Source: Cupriavidus sp. MP-37 (GTDB lineage Bacteria > Pseudomonadota > Gammaproteobacteria > Burkholderiales > Burkholderiaceae). From it: a stretch of DNA of 64,000 nucleotides. The stretch lies in NCBI RefSeq assembly GCF_020618415.1, contig NZ_CP085344.1, positions 1,263,001-1,327,000 of the forward strand, read 5' to 3'. Position 1 is the stretch's first letter; each line of letters opens with the position of its first letter. Both the position numbers and the translations under genes were made by a program. Under the pieces are notes generated by a model that saw only the letters and a list, made by a program, of their open reading frames with translations, did not search any database and was not told where the DNA came from. Positions 1-13,100 of this stretch are shown here, piece after piece.

Positions 1-910
1 CCGGACCTGCCACGCCTTCGATCGCGCCCTTGCCGAATTCCTGCGGGTACTTCGAGGTCTTCTTCTCCAGCGAGTACGCCGCGAACGAAGCCAGCGAGGC
101 GCCGCCGCCCGGCAGGATGCCCAGCGCCGAACCCAGCGCGGTGCCGCGCAGCACGGCCGGGATCATGCGCTTGAAGTCTTCCTTGGTCGGGAACAGGTTG
201 GTGATGTGGTCGGTGAAGGTCTCGCGGTGCTCCTTCTGCTCCAGGTTGGCAATGATTTCGGCAAAGCCGAAGATACCCATTGCCACCGAGACGAAGTTCA
301 GGCCGTCGGTCAGTTCCGGCACGTCGAACGAGAAGCGCGCGGCGCCAGAGTTCACGTCGGTGCCGACCAGGCCCAGCAGCAGGCCCAGCACGATCATGGC
401 GATGGCCTTGACCAGCGAACCCGAGGCCAGCACCACGGCGCCGATCAGGCCCAGCACCATCAGCGAGAAGTACTCGGCCGGGCCGAACTTGAACGCCAGT
501 TCCGACAGCGGCGCGGCAAACGCGGCCAGGATCATGGTGGCGACGCAGCCGGCGAAGAACGAGCCCAGGCCCGCCGTGGCCAGCGCCACCCCCGCTCGCC
601 CTCGCCTGGCCATCTGGTAGCCATCGATGGTGGTCACCACCGACGACGATTCACCAGGCAGGTTCACCAGGATGGCGGTGGTGGAGCCGCCGTACTGGGC
701 GCCGTAGTAGATGCCGGCCAGCATGATCAGCGCGGCCACCGGCGGCAGCGTGTAGGTCACCGGCAGCAGCATGGCGATGGTGGCCAGCGGCCCCAGGCCC
801 GGCAGCACGCCGATCAGCGTACCCAGCACGCAGCCGAGGAAGGCGTAGGCCAGGTTCTGGAAGGTCAGGGCGGTGGAGAAGCCCAGACTCAGGTTGGTGA
901 GTAGTTCCAT
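1..910 (-). CDS. tctA: Tripartite tricarboxylate transporter permease TctA (3' end beyond window)
   Basis: This is the large membrane subunit of a tripartite tricarboxylate (TTT) transporter, which takes up carboxylates delivered by a periplasmic Bug/TctC protein. About 303 N-terminal residues are present; full TctA proteins are about 500. Translation begins MELLTNLSLGFSTALTF and shows the family hallmarks: a GTLIGVLPGLGPL loop near residues 30-43 and the conserved YGAQYGGSTTAILVN-PGE segment near residues 70-87, followed by alternating hydrophobic segments. The ATG at 910 lies 13 bp after the tctB stop, so the two are co-transcribed. The stop lies past the left edge. The substrate cannot be read from the sequence. 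Confidence 0.95.
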   Translation of the reverse strand, partial: MELLTNLSLGFSTALTFQNLAYAFLGCVLGTLIGVLPGLGPLATIAMLLPVTYTLPPVAALIMLAGIYYGAQYGGSTTAILVNLPGESSSVVTTIDGYQMARRGRAGVALATAGLGSFFAGCVATMILAAFAAPLSELAFKFGPAEYFSLMVLGLIGAVVLASGSLVKAIAMIVLGLLLGLVGTDVNSGAARFSFDVPELTDGLNFVSVAMGIFGFAEIIANLEQKEHRETFTDHITNLFPTKEDFKRMIPAVLRGTALGSALGILPGGGASLASFAAYSLEKKTSKYPQEFGKGAIEGVAGP

Positions 911-923
911 GTTGGCGGCCTCC

Positions 924-1385
924 TTAGCTTGCCAGGAAAGCCGGCCACACCGGCATCTGCAGGTTGATGCCGTACACGAACGCGCCCAGGCTGATCAGCA
1001 CCAGGATGACCGCGTTCAGGATGGCGCCCTTCCAGCTGAACTCGTGGCTGGCCATCGACGACACCAGCACCAGCACCAGCACCGACAGCACCATGCCCAG
1101 CGGCTTCAGCAGCAGGCCGAACAGCACCACCGAACCGAGGATCCACAACAGCGTCTTGATGTCCCAGCGGGCCAGGCTGTCTTCTTCCGTCTTGGACGAC
1201 AGCGAGCCGAACAGCACCAGCGCGCCCAGCAGGGCGAGCACGATGCCGAGCCAGAACGGGAAGTATCCCGGTCCCATTTTTGCGGCGGTTCCCATGGAAT
1301 AACCGCGCGCGACCCAGGAAAAGCCGAATCCGACCAGGATGAACATCAGGCCGGAGGCGAAGTCCTTTTGGCTACGTATGCGCAA
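924..1385 (-). CDS. tctB: Tripartite tricarboxylate transporter small subunit TctB
   Basis: This is the small four-helix membrane subunit of a TTT carboxylate transporter, partner of TctA just downstream. The protein is about 153 residues, hydrophobic, with the typical TctB opening (RSQKDFASGLMFILVGFGF) and the GPGYFPFWLGI motif shared by the family. I chose the TTG at 1385 because an AGGAG lies 7 nt upstream; the frame stays open to an ATG at 1442, but that adds an Arg-rich stretch atypical of TctB and lacks a good ribosome site. A TctC-like binding protein lies 2.5 kb away, beyond an unrelated plus-strand gene, and may or may not be its partner. Confidence 0.88.
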   Translation of the reverse strand: MRIRSQKDFASGLMFILVGFGFSWVARGYSMGTAAKMGPGYFPFWLGIVLALLGALVLFGSLSSKTEEDSLARWDIKTLLWILGSVVLFGLLLKPLGMVLSVLVLVLVSSMASHEFSWKGAILNAVILVLISLGAFVYGINLQMPVWPAFLAS

Positions 1386-1690
1386 AGTGAATCTCCTCGA
1401 TAAGACTGCTTGAAATCTGCGGCGGGCCTCTTTCGTTGCCATTGTTGCGTTGCATCAATGCAGCGTGTCCCGGAGGCCTTCCGGCGGGCAGGGTGGAAGG
1501 TAAGGGGGCGACCTTTCAGCTACCTTTCAGATGTCTGCAAATGGGGTCATGGTTCGGGTATCCCCTAGTGAGAGCACGCTTAAAAGTGCCGCTACGCCAG
1601 GCTGCAGGCCGCTTTGCGGGTCGAGTCCCGGGATCGCTGCGCTATCATCCGGAACGGTCTGGCGGGCCGCGGCGGCCGGCGCGGCCGAAG

Positions 1691-1810
1691 GGCTCTGAAA
1701 GGTTTTGAAAGGTTTTGAAAGGTTCTGAAGGGTTCTGAAAGGTCCTGAAAGCTTCCGCGGGCCAGTCCCAGGCAACACCAGGCAAGACCAGGCAACCTCA
1801 GGCAACACAA
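1691..1810. repeat. Two in-register decamer tandem repeats in the antiporter leader
   Basis: Six 10-bp units with consensus GGTTYTGAAA occupy 1691-1750. After a 20-bp interruption, four units of a different decamer, consensus GGCAACACCA, occupy 1771-1810. The interruption is two periods long, so both arrays share one 10-bp register. The second array ends directly at the ribosome-binding site of the antiporter gene (TTG start at 1819). The remainder of the 1386-1818 gap shows no gene. Confidence 0.85.
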
Positions 1811-1818
1811 GGAGCGCT

Positions 1819-3600
<1,782 letters not shown>

Positions 3601-3613
3601 TTGCGCCGGTTTT

Positions 3614-3815
3614 CTCCCCTCTCCCGCTCGCGGGAGAGGGGCGGGGGTGAGGGCGGGAGTTTCAAAGGACTGGGGCCCGTGGGTTTAAACCGTGGGCTTC
3701 GCTTGGTTTGGTACCTCGCCAAACCGCCCCTCACCCCGGCCCTCTCCCCGTGAGGGGAGAGGGGGAACACCTTGCCGAGGCTAGCTCGGGCGGCTTGGGA
3801 GCACCCAAAACCGCT
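3614..3815. repeat. Dispersed inverted-repeat element, copy 1 (subfamily A)
   Basis: Outer arms are CTCCCCTCTCCCGC and its complement-like partner, each also forming a local hairpin (CTCTCCCGC / GCGGGAGAG). The element begins at 3614, its second arm ends near 3765, and the tail to about 3815 (GCTAGCTCGGGCGGC) is shared with the copy at 29650. It lies between the convergent 3' ends of the antiporter and the Bug protein. Confidence 0.8.
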
Positions 3816-3836
3816 CTCCCTCCCCCTGTTTGGGGG

Positions 3837-4841
3837 TTAGTCGACCTTCGCCCCCGACACCTTCACGATCTGCGCATACTTCTTCAGTTCCTTCTGGATC
3901 AGCGCCGCAAACTGCTCCGGCGTGGTCGGCGCCGGCTGCGCGCCGATGCGGGCCAGGCGCGCCTTCATGTCGTCGGTCTTCAGGATCGCCACGATCTCGT
4001 GGTTCAGCTTGTCGACGATCTCGCGCGGCGTGTTGGCCGGCGCGAACACGCCGAACCACGTCGAGATGTCGAAGCCTTCCAGCCCCAGCCCCTTGCCGGC
4101 CTCGGCAATGGTCGGCAGCTCCGGGAACGACGCGGCGCGGCCGGCGGTGGTGACGGCGAAGGCCTTGAGCTTGCCCGCCTTGATGTTGGCCGAGGCCGAG
4201 GCCAGATTGTCGAAGATCAGGTCGGTCTGGCCCGACAGCACCGACAGCTGCGCCGGCGACGCGCCGTTGTAGGGAATATGGACCATGCTGACCTTGGCCA
4301 TGCTCTTGAACAGCTCGCCCGACAGGTGGCCGGCGCTGCCGTTGCCGCCCGAGGCATAGTCCAGCTTGCCCGGATTCTTGCGTGCGTAGGCGACCAGGTC
4401 GCGCACGTTGTTGATATGCAGCTCCGCCGCCTTGCCCGGGTGCATCACCAGCACGTTGGGCACGTCGGCGACCAGCGTGACCGGCGCGAAGTCTTTGACC
4501 GGGTCGTACGGCATCTTGCTGAACAGCGTCGGGTTGATGGCGTGCGTCGCCACCGCGCCCATCACGATGGTGTAGCCGTCGGCGGGCTGCTTGGCGACGT
4601 AGTCAGCGCCCAGGTTGCCGCCCGCACCCGGCTTGTTTTCCACGATCACGGGCTGGCCCAGGCTGTCGCGCAGCTTGTCGCCGATGGCGCGCGCCACGGT
4701 GTCGAGCGGGCCGCCGGCCGGGTAGGGCACCACGAAGCGAACGGGCTTGGTCGGGTAGGCATTGGTGGCGGCGGTGGCGGCGACGGCGGCGGCCGGCACC
4801 AGGGCCGCGCTCAGCGCGGCGGCAAGCAGTTTCTTCAGCAT
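3837..4841 (-). CDS. Bug/TctC-family periplasmic solute-binding protein
   Basis: Secreted binding protein of the Bug (Bordetella uptake gene) family, which captures carboxylates or other small acids for TTT transporters and is greatly expanded in Cupriavidus. The 334-residue product has a Sec signal peptide (MLKKLLAAALSAALVPAAA, cleavage near residue 22-25) followed by the family N-terminus YPTKPVRFVVPYPAGGPLD and the ENKPGAGGN and DGYTI motifs. It is the last of three minus-strand genes, 28 bp after the DUF2214-like gene. tctB/tctA are on the same strand but separated by a plus-strand gene, so it could be an orphan binding protein. The ligand is unknown; the neighbouring CoA transferase hints at an organic acid. 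Confidence 0.93.
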   Translation of the reverse strand: MLKKLLAAALSAALVPAAAVAATAATNAYPTKPVRFVVPYPAGGPLDTVARAIGDKLRDSLGQPVIVENKPGAGGNLGADYVAKQPADGYTIVMGAVATHAINPTLFSKMPYDPVKDFAPVTLVADVPNVLVMHPGKAAELHINNVRDLVAYARKNPGKLDYASGGNGSAGHLSGELFKSMAKVSMVHIPYNGASPAQLSVLSGQTDLIFDNLASASANIKAGKLKAFAVTTAGRAASFPELPTIAEAGKGLGLEGFDISTWFGVFAPANTPREIVDKLNHEIVAILKTDDMKARLARIGAQPAPTTPEQFAALIQKELKKYAQIVKVSGAKVD

Positions 4842-4869
4842 GTTGCGGAGTACAGGAGGATAGGGATTG

Positions 4870-5325
4870 TCAGCGGGCCCCGATGCCGCGCGCCATCATC
4901 ACGGCGCACAGCGGCAGCAGGATCACCAGGTGCGATTCGATCATGACCCAGCGCCGTGCCGCCTTGATCTCGGACGGCGGCGGCACATAATCGGGCAGCC
5001 TGCGCGCCTGCTTGCGCCAGCGCGCGATGGCCAAGGTCGGCGGCAGCGAGCACAGCGCGATCAGCACGAACACGCCCATCTTGGCGTGGAACCACGGGTT
5101 GTGCAGGTAGAAGTCCGCGCCCTTGGCGCCGTAGAACAGGCGCAGCAGGCCGGTGGCCAGCGCCAGCATCGCCGACAGGAAATAGAACAGGTCGTACAGC
5201 GACAGGCGCCGCACCGTGGCCGGGGTCAGGTCCGGGCGCAGCGCCACGGCCTCGGCGGCCATCAGCGTGATCAGGACGAAGATCGCAAGGAAATGCAGGA
5301 AGGCCAGGATGGCGTCGGTCAGCAT
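4870..5325 (-). CDS. DUF2214-like small integral membrane protein
   Basis: A 151-residue hydrophobic protein with four predicted membrane helices (about residues 5-25, 42-65, 80-100 and 128-148) and a loop containing FYGAKGADFYLHNPWFHAKM, which I recognise as typical of the DUF2214 family. Function is unknown. The ATG at 5325 has AGGAG 5 nt upstream, which fixes the start; the reading frame remains open further upstream but only through the antisense side of unrelated sequence. It lies between the CoA transferase (122 bp upstream) and the Bug protein (28 bp downstream), all on the same strand. Confidence 0.8.
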   Translation of the reverse strand: MLTDAILAFLHFLAIFVLITLMAAEAVALRPDLTPATVRRLSLYDLFYFLSAMLALATGLLRLFYGAKGADFYLHNPWFHAKMGVFVLIALCSLPPTLAIARWRKQARRLPDYVPPPSEIKAARRWVMIESHLVILLPLCAVMMARGIGAR

Positions 5326-5447
5326 GGGTTCTCCTTTGCTTGGCGCGGGCCGTGCGCTGGCGCGGACCCGGCGAAAGTACTTCAGCGGGGACTGAACTTC
5401 CGGAAAGCACCGCGGCGGGCCGGCCTGCCGCGGACAGGAGGAGAATC

Positions 5448-6668
5448 TTACAGCACACCCTTTGCACGAAGCGCAGCGATCTGCGCGGCGCTGTAGCCCA
5501 GCGTGTCGGCCAGCACCGTGTCGGTATGCTCGCCCAGCAGCGGCGGGTGGCGCAGCGCCTGCGGCGGCGTCGCGCTCATCTTGATCGGGCTGCCGACCAG
5601 CTTGACCTCGCCCGCGCTCGGGTGCGGCAGGTCCACGCGCAGGCCGCGCGCCTTGACCTGGTCGTCCTCGAATACATCGTCGAGCGTATTGATCGGGCCG
5701 CACGGCACGCCCGCGGCTTCCAGGTCGCGGATCCATTGCGCGCGGGTGCGCGGCCGCACCATCTCGGCCAGCATCGGCACCAGCACGTCGCGGTTGGCCA
5801 CGCGCTGCGGATTGGTGGCAAAGCGCGGGTCGTCGGCCAGCTCGGGCCTGCCGCCGTCGGTGACGAACTTGCGGAACTGCCCGTCGTTGCCCACCGCGAC
5901 GATGATCCAGCCGTCGGCGGCCTGGAAGGTCTGGTAGGGCACGATGTTCGGATGCGCGTTGCCCCAGCGGCGCGGCGCCTGGCCGCTGGCCAGGTAGTTG
6001 GTGTTCATGTTGGCCAGCATCGCCACCTGCACGTCGAGCAGTGCCATGTCGATGTACTGGCCCTCGCCGGTGCGGTCGCGGTGCGCCAGCGCCGCCAGCA
6101 CGGCGATGGTGGCGTACTGGCCGGTCATCAGGTCGGAAATCGCCACGCCGGCCTTCTGCGGGCCGCCGCCGGGCAGGTCGTCGCGCTCGCCGGTCAGGCT
6201 CATGAAGCCGCCCATGCCCTGGATGATGAAGTCGTAGCCGGGGCGCGCCGCGTACGGGCCGGTCTGGCCGAAGCCGGTGACCGAGCAGTAGATCAGGTCG
6301 GGCTTGACCTGCCTGAGCGAGTCGTAGTCCAGGCCATACTTCTTCAGCTGGCCGACCTTGTAGTTCTCCAGCACCACATCGCTCTGCGCGGCCAGGTCGC
6401 GCACGATCTGCTGGCCTTCGGGCGTGCTGATGTCGCAGGTGACCGAGCGCTTGTTGCGGTTGGCGGCCAGGTAGTAGGCGGCCTCGGCGGTGTCGCGGCC
6501 GTCTTCGTCCTTGAGCCAGGGCGGGCCCCAGGTGCGGGTGTCGTCGCCGGCGCCGGGACGCTCGATCTTGATCACGTCGGCGCCGAAGTCGGCAAGGTTC
6601 TGGGCGCACCACGGCCCGGCGAGGACGCGGGTCAGGTCGAGGACGCGGAGATGGCTTAAGGCTCCCAT
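5448..6668 (-). CDS. CaiB/BaiF (family III) CoA transferase
   Basis: Transfers CoA between acyl-CoA and a free carboxylic acid in the cytoplasm, by the family III mechanism with a catalytic Asp. The 406-residue product starts MGALSHLRVLDLTRVLAGPW and has the GADVIKIERPGAGDDTR motif (about residues 28-44), the YDFIIQGMGGFMSLTGE segment, and the MALLDVQ stretch near residue 175 that carries the catalytic Asp. Length is typical. The ATG at 6668 fits the family N-terminus; an open frame continues upstream to 7184 but is antisense to alaS. Bug protein plus CoA transferase on one strand suggests uptake and activation of an unidentified organic acid. Substrate cannot be assigned. Confidence 0.9.
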   Translation of the reverse strand: MGALSHLRVLDLTRVLAGPWCAQNLADFGADVIKIERPGAGDDTRTWGPPWLKDEDGRDTAEAAYYLAANRNKRSVTCDISTPEGQQIVRDLAAQSDVVLENYKVGQLKKYGLDYDSLRQVKPDLIYCSVTGFGQTGPYAARPGYDFIIQGMGGFMSLTGERDDLPGGGPQKAGVAISDLMTGQYATIAVLAALAHRDRTGEGQYIDMALLDVQVAMLANMNTNYLASGQAPRRWGNAHPNIVPYQTFQAADGWIIVAVGNDGQFRKFVTDGGRPELADDPRFATNPQRVANRDVLVPMLAEMVRPRTRAQWIRDLEAAGVPCGPINTLDDVFEDDQVKARGLRVDLPHPSAGEVKLVGSPIKMSATPPQALRHPPLLGEHTDTVLADTLGYSAAQIAALRAKGVL

Positions 6669-6890
6669 GGCGGTATTCGAGGCAGAGGTAAGGCGGGAAT
6701 CGGATCCGGACTGCGGGTGCGCGGCGCGCCCCGGAAAGGGGGCGGCGCGGGTTGGCTGCACTGTACCACCGGCAAACCGCCGGTGCTGTCGAAAGTGATG
6801 TATGCGGCTCTCGTGGCGATGGGATTCAGGGCGATAGCCGGCCGCTTCCCGGGCGCCGTGGCTGACCTGCCCGACGGCCTGCCTTGCCCG

Positions 6891-6896
6891 TATAAT
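6891..6896 (+). promoter_or_regulatory. Likely -10 box of the alaS promoter
   Basis: A perfect TATAAT lies 68 bp before the alaS ATG in otherwise GC-rich DNA. No convincing -35 element is visible at 16-18 bp upstream. The rest of the 6669-6963 gap shows nothing else. Confidence 0.5.
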
Positions 6897-6963
6897 CAAC
6901 GGTTTGCAAATCCCATACTGATTCGTCGCGCCCGGCCATGCCGGGGCAAGCGTCCGCCATCCC

Positions 6964-9588
<2,625 letters not shown>

Positions 9589-9603
9589 TCGGCTGAGGGT
9601 TTG

Positions 9604-9730
9604 CTCCCCTCTCCCGCTTGCGGGAGAGGGGCAGGGGGTGAGGGCGGGCGGTGGCAATAGCGACGCGCGTCACTTCGTGGAGGCACCGGCCCTCACCCCA
9701 GCCCTCTCCCGCAAGCGGGAGAGGGAGCCC
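9604..9730. repeat. Dispersed inverted-repeat element, copy 2 (subfamily B)
   Basis: Begins GCTCCCCTCTCCCGC, has a central CGCGCGTCACTTCGT-type core, and ends with CTCTCCCGC..GCGGGAGAGGG. The core resembles the copy at 47502 more than the copies at 3614 and 29650. It is located just after the alaS stop. Confidence 0.8.
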
Positions 9731-9759
9731 ACAGTGGGTCGAGGTCACGTTGTCACAAA

Positions 9760-9796
9760 AGCAGGAAGGGCGCTCCGGCGCCCTTCCTGCTTTTTA
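9760..9796. terminator. Bidirectional rho-independent terminator (alaS / slipin)
   Basis: A 13-bp perfect stem (GCAGGAAGGGCGC, loop TCCG, GCGCCCTTCCTGC) is flanked by AAAA on the left and TTTTT on the right, so it can stop transcription from both sides. It lies between the convergent alaS and slipin genes. Confidence 0.9.
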
Positions 9797-10558
9797 CTTT
9801 TCCGGCGTTCCCGTAGCGCTGCGCAGCGTCGTCAGCAAATCGATCGGCAGCGGAAACACGATGGTCGAACTCTTGTCCCCCGCGATCTGCGTCAGCGTCT
9901 GCATGTAGCGCAGCTGCATCGCCTGCGGCTGCCGCGCCAGCATCTGCGCGGCTTCCAGCAGCTTCACCGAGGCCTGCAGTTCGCCTTCGGCATGGATCAC
10001 CTTGGCGCGCCGCTCGCGCTCGGCCTCGGCCTGGCGGGCGATGGCGCGGACCATGGTCTCGTTCAGGTCGACGTGCTTGATCTCGACGTTCGAGACCTTG
10101 ATGCCCCAGCCGTCGGTCTGCGCGTCCAGCGCCTGCTGGATGTCGAGGTTGAGCTTCTCGCGCTCGGCCAGCATCTCGTCGAGCTCATGCTTGCCCAGCA
10201 CCGAGCGCAGCGTGGTCTGCGCCAGCTGGCTGGTGGCTTCGAGGAAGTTCGCCACCTGGATGATGGCGCGTTCGGGATCGACCACGCGGAAGTACACCAC
10301 CGCATTGACCTTGACCGAAACGTTGTCGCGCGAGATCACGTCCTGCGGCGGCACATCCATCACCACCGTGCGCAGGTCGACCCGGACCATCTGCTGCACC
10401 GCCGGGATCAGCAGCACCAGTCCCGGGCCCTTGACCTTCCAGAAGCGCCCGAGCATGAACACCACGCCGCGTTCGTATTCGCGCAGCACGCGGAACGAGG
10501 TGATCACCAGCAGTGCCAGCAGGAAGATCACACCGCCGAAGCTGAATCCGTAGGCCAT
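9794..10558 (-). CDS. Slipin (SPFH/stomatin-like) membrane protein
   Basis: Band-7/SPFH family membrane scaffold protein, thought to organise membrane microdomains together with an NfeD-type protease. The 254-residue product has one N-terminal membrane hairpin or helix ([18 protein letters not shown], about residues 5-22), then the SPFH domain with [20 protein letters not shown] and [15 protein letters not shown], and an Ala/Glu/Gln-rich helical C-terminus ([21 protein letters not shown]). Its gene follows the NfeD-family gene by 2 bp, the standard stomatin/NfeD operon seen across bacteria and archaea. The stop nearly abuts the shared terminator. Confidence 0.93.
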   Translation of the reverse strand: MAYGFSFGGVIFLLALLVITSFRVLREYERGVVFMLGRFWKVKGPGLVLLIPAVQQMVRVDLRTVVMDVPPQDVISRDNVSVKVNAVVYFRVVDPERAIIQVANFLEATSQLAQTTLRSVLGKHELDEMLAEREKLNLDIQQALDAQTDGWGIKVSNVEIKHVDLNETMVRAIARQAEAERERRAKVIHAEGELQASVKLLEAAQMLARQPQAMQLRYMQTLTQIAGDKSSTIVFPLPIDLLTTLRSATGTPEK

Positions 10559-10560
10559 GG

Positions 10561-12009
10561 TCAGGCTCCCTTGTCAGGGGTCGGTTGGGAAGGGGAGGCC
10601 GGCGCGCTGCCGGCGGCGATCACTTCGAGCACCAGGCCACTGCGTCCGGTGACCAGCACCGGCGTGCCGCGCGCCAGCGGCGTGGCGCTGCGCACGCGCC
10701 AGGTCTCGCCGCGCACGCTGGCCCAGCCTTCTTCGCGCAGGTCGTCGAGCAGCTCGCCGCGGCTGCCCACCAGCGTGTCGGCGCCGCTGACCACCGGGCG
10801 CTTGCGCGAGCGCATCAGCATCGCCGACATGCCGAACACGAACACCGCCGACAGCGCCGACATCGCCGCCACCATCGGCAGCGGCACGCCGAAGCCGGGC
10901 ACGTCGGTGTCGATCAGCATCACCGCGCCGAAGGCGAAGGCGATGATGCCGCCGACCCCCAGCGCGCCGAAAGTGGGCAGGAACAGCTCCGCCACCATGC
11001 AGCCGATGCCCAGCGCCACCAGCGCCAGCCCGGCGTAGTTCACCGGCAGCATGTGCAGCGCGAACAGCGCCAGCAGCAGGCAGATCGCGCCGACGATGCC
11101 GGGCACCACCATGCCCGGCGTGGAGAACTCGAAGATCAGCGCGTAGATGCCGATCATCATCAGCAACAGCGCCACGCTGGGCTCGGTGATCACGGCCAGG
11201 AAGCGGTTGCGCCAGTCGGGCTCCAGCGTCACGGTGGGGGCGTTGCGCGTGTGCAGCGTGCTGGCCTTGCCGCCGGCGGCGGTCAGCTTGCGCCCGTCGA
11301 GCTGGCTCAGCAGCGCGGGCAGGTCGGACGCGACCACATCGATCACGCGTTGCGCCAGCGCCTCGTCGGCCGACAGGCTGACCGATTCGCGCACCGCGCG
11401 CTCGGCCCATTCGGCGTTGCGCCCGCGCAGCTGCGCCAGGCCGCGGATATAGGCCGAGGCATCGTGCAGCTGCTTGCGCGCCATGGCATCGCCGGTCGCG
11501 GGCGCGCTGGCGGGGGCCGACGCGGGGCTCGCGCCGGGCAGCGCGTCAGGCTTCTGCGGGCCGCCGATGCCGACCTGCACCGGCGTCGCCGCGCCCAGGT
11601 TGGTGCCCGGCGCCATCGCCGCGAGATGGCTGGCATAGAGGATGTAGGTGCCCGCGCTGGCCGCGCGCGCGCCGCCGGGAGAGACATAGCTGGCCACCGG
11701 CACCGGCGAGGCCAGGATCGCCTGGATGATGTCGCGCATCGACGCATCGAGCCCGCCGGGCGTGTCCATCTCCAGCACCACCAGCTGCGCCCCGGCTTCG
11801 CGGGCGCGTGCCATGCCGCGCAGGATAAAGCTGGCGCTGGCCGGGCTGACCGCGCCTTTCAGGGGGATCACGTACACCGGCGCGGTGGCCGTGGCCGTGC
11901 CCGCCGGCGGGGCCGCGGCGCCGCTGCCGCCGAAGGCAAGCGCGCAGCACGCCAGCACCAGGCTGGACAGCAGCCGGAAGGCCCGCAGCAATGCGGTGGC
12001 AGGGTTCAT
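10561..12009 (-). CDS. NfeD-family membrane-bound serine protease (ClpP-class)
   Basis: Membrane protease partner of the slipin encoded next to it; such pairs are proposed to cleave membrane-associated proteins including stomatins. The 482-residue product (start [11 protein letters not shown] at 12009, preferred over an ATG at 12048) has a signal sequence (to about residue 35), a ClpP-like domain with [16 protein letters not shown] and the serine motif ASAGTYI, a membrane region of several helices (about 270-410, including [15 protein letters not shown]), and a C-terminal OB-fold NfeD domain ([18 protein letters not shown]). This long, protease-containing form is complete. Confidence 0.92.
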   Translation of the reverse strand: MNPATALLRAFRLLSSLVLACCALAFGGSGAAAPPAGTATATAPVYVIPLKGAVSPASASFILRGMARAREAGAQLVVLEMDTPGGLDASMRDIIQAILASPVPVASYVSPGGARAASAGTYILYASHLAAMAPGTNLGAATPVQVGIGGPQKPDALPGASPASAPASAPATGDAMARKQLHDASAYIRGLAQLRGRNAEWAERAVRESVSLSADEALAQRVIDVVASDLPALLSQLDGRKLTAAGGKASTLHTRNAPTVTLEPDWRNRFLAVITEPSVALLLMMIGIYALIFEFSTPGMVVPGIVGAICLLLALFALHMLPVNYAGLALVALGIGCMVAELFLPTFGALGVGGIIAFAFGAVMLIDTDVPGFGVPLPMVAAMSALSAVFVFGMSAMLMRSRKRPVVSGADTLVGSRGELLDDLREEGWASVRGETWRVRSATPLARGTPVLVTGRSGLVLEVIAAGSAPASPSQPTPDKGA

Positions 12010-12102
12010 GGCAGGGGCGGGGCACGCGAGGTGCCGTGGTGGCGCCACTTCAAGTGTAGGCCACCGGGCACATCTTGCACGCGGCCCCGCCGGCCCGAGC
12101 GC

Positions 12103-13002
12103 TCAGGCCGCCGCGAGTTCAGGCCCGGCCGAGCCGGGCGGTGCGGGCGCAAGTTCGGGCAGGGCCTCGACCAGCGCATGCAGCGCGGCGCTGGCCATCG
12201 ACGGCTGCCACGCCAGCAGCGTGCGCACCCGGCCTGCCGCCCCCAGGCTGTGCTGCTGGATCGCGGGCAGGTCGCGGTACAGGCCCAGCACCGAGCGCGG
12301 CACGATCGCCGCGCCGATGCCGGCCGCCACGCAGGCGACGATGGCATGGTAGGAGCTGAGCTGCAGCACGCGCGGCGTCGGCGCGGTGCCGGTCCCGTAC
12401 CAGGTCTCGAGCCGCGCGCGGTAGTTGCAGCCCGGCTCGAACGCCAGCAGCGTCGGCACTTCCAGGTCAGCCGCGCTGTGCACCGGGCGATGGTGCGCGC
12501 GCGTGATCACCACCAGCTCTTCCTCGAACACCGGCAGCGCGCGCAGCGCCGGGTCGGCCAGCGGCTCGGCCACGAAGGCGCAGTCGACCTCGAAGCGCGC
12601 CAGCGCATCGAACGCCTGCCGCGTCGCCAGCGTCACCAGTTCCAGCTGCACCTCGGGCCAGGCCTGGTGATACGCCGCCAGCACCTGGGGCAGGCGGCTC
12701 GCGGCGGTGCTTTCCATCGAGGCAATGCGCAGCCGGCCATGCGGGCGGGCCGGCAGCACCGCCTGGCGCGCTTCTTCAGTCATGGTCAGGATGCGGCAGG
12801 CGTAGTCGAACAAGGTCTGGCCCGACGGGGTCAGCACCATGCGCCGCCCGTCGCGCACGAACAGGTCGACGCCCAGCGACTGTTCCAGCTGGCGGATGCG
12901 GGTGGTGACATTGGACTGCACCCGGTGCAGCCGCTCGGCCGCGCGGGTGACGCCGCCGGCTTCGACGACGGCGCGGAAAATCTCGAGCGCGGCAAGGTCC
13001 AT
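12103..13002 (-). CDS. LysR-family transcriptional regulator
   Basis: A 299-residue LysR-type regulator with an N-terminal winged HTH (residues 1-65: MDLAALEIFRAVVEAGGVTR, then AAERLHRVQSNVTTRIRQLE) and a substrate-binding domain from about residue 90. I chose the ATG at 13002 because it gives the canonical LysR start; the frame is open to 13125 but that extension overlaps the intergenic operator. It is divergent from a YbfB-type MFS transporter, with a perfect 8-bp-arm palindrome between them, which suggests it controls that gene and itself. The effector is unknown. Confidence 0.93.
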   Translation of the reverse strand: MDLAALEIFRAVVEAGGVTRAAERLHRVQSNVTTRIRQLEQSLGVDLFVRDGRRMVLTPSGQTLFDYACRILTMTEEARQAVLPARPHGRLRIASMESTAASRLPQVLAAYHQAWPEVQLELVTLATRQAFDALARFEVDCAFVAEPLADPALRALPVFEEELVVITRAHHRPVHSAADLEVPTLLAFEPGCNYRARLETWYGTGTAPTPRVLQLSSYHAIVACVAAGIGAAIVPRSVLGLYRDLPAIQQHSLGAAGRVRTLLAWQPSMASAALHALVEALPELAPAPPGSAGPELAAA

Positions 13003-13030
13003 GGCGGGGCTCCGGCTGATCCATCTGGAA

Positions 13031-13051
13031 TCAAGATGTCTGGCATCTTGA
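13031..13051. promoter_or_regulatory. Palindromic candidate LysR operator
   Basis: TCAAGATG, 5-bp spacer, CATCTTGA: a perfect inverted repeat in the 98-bp gap between the divergent LysR and MFS genes, 29 bp upstream of the LysR start. Location and dyad symmetry fit a LysR-type binding site. Confidence 0.6.
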
Positions 13052-13100
13052 TAATTCATTTTTCGGGATGATGATGGCAGCGTAGCATACAGACATCGCA

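Noticed and set aside
1691..1810. CRISPR-like array
   Set aside because: Units are 10 bp, have no spacers and no cas genes lie nearby.
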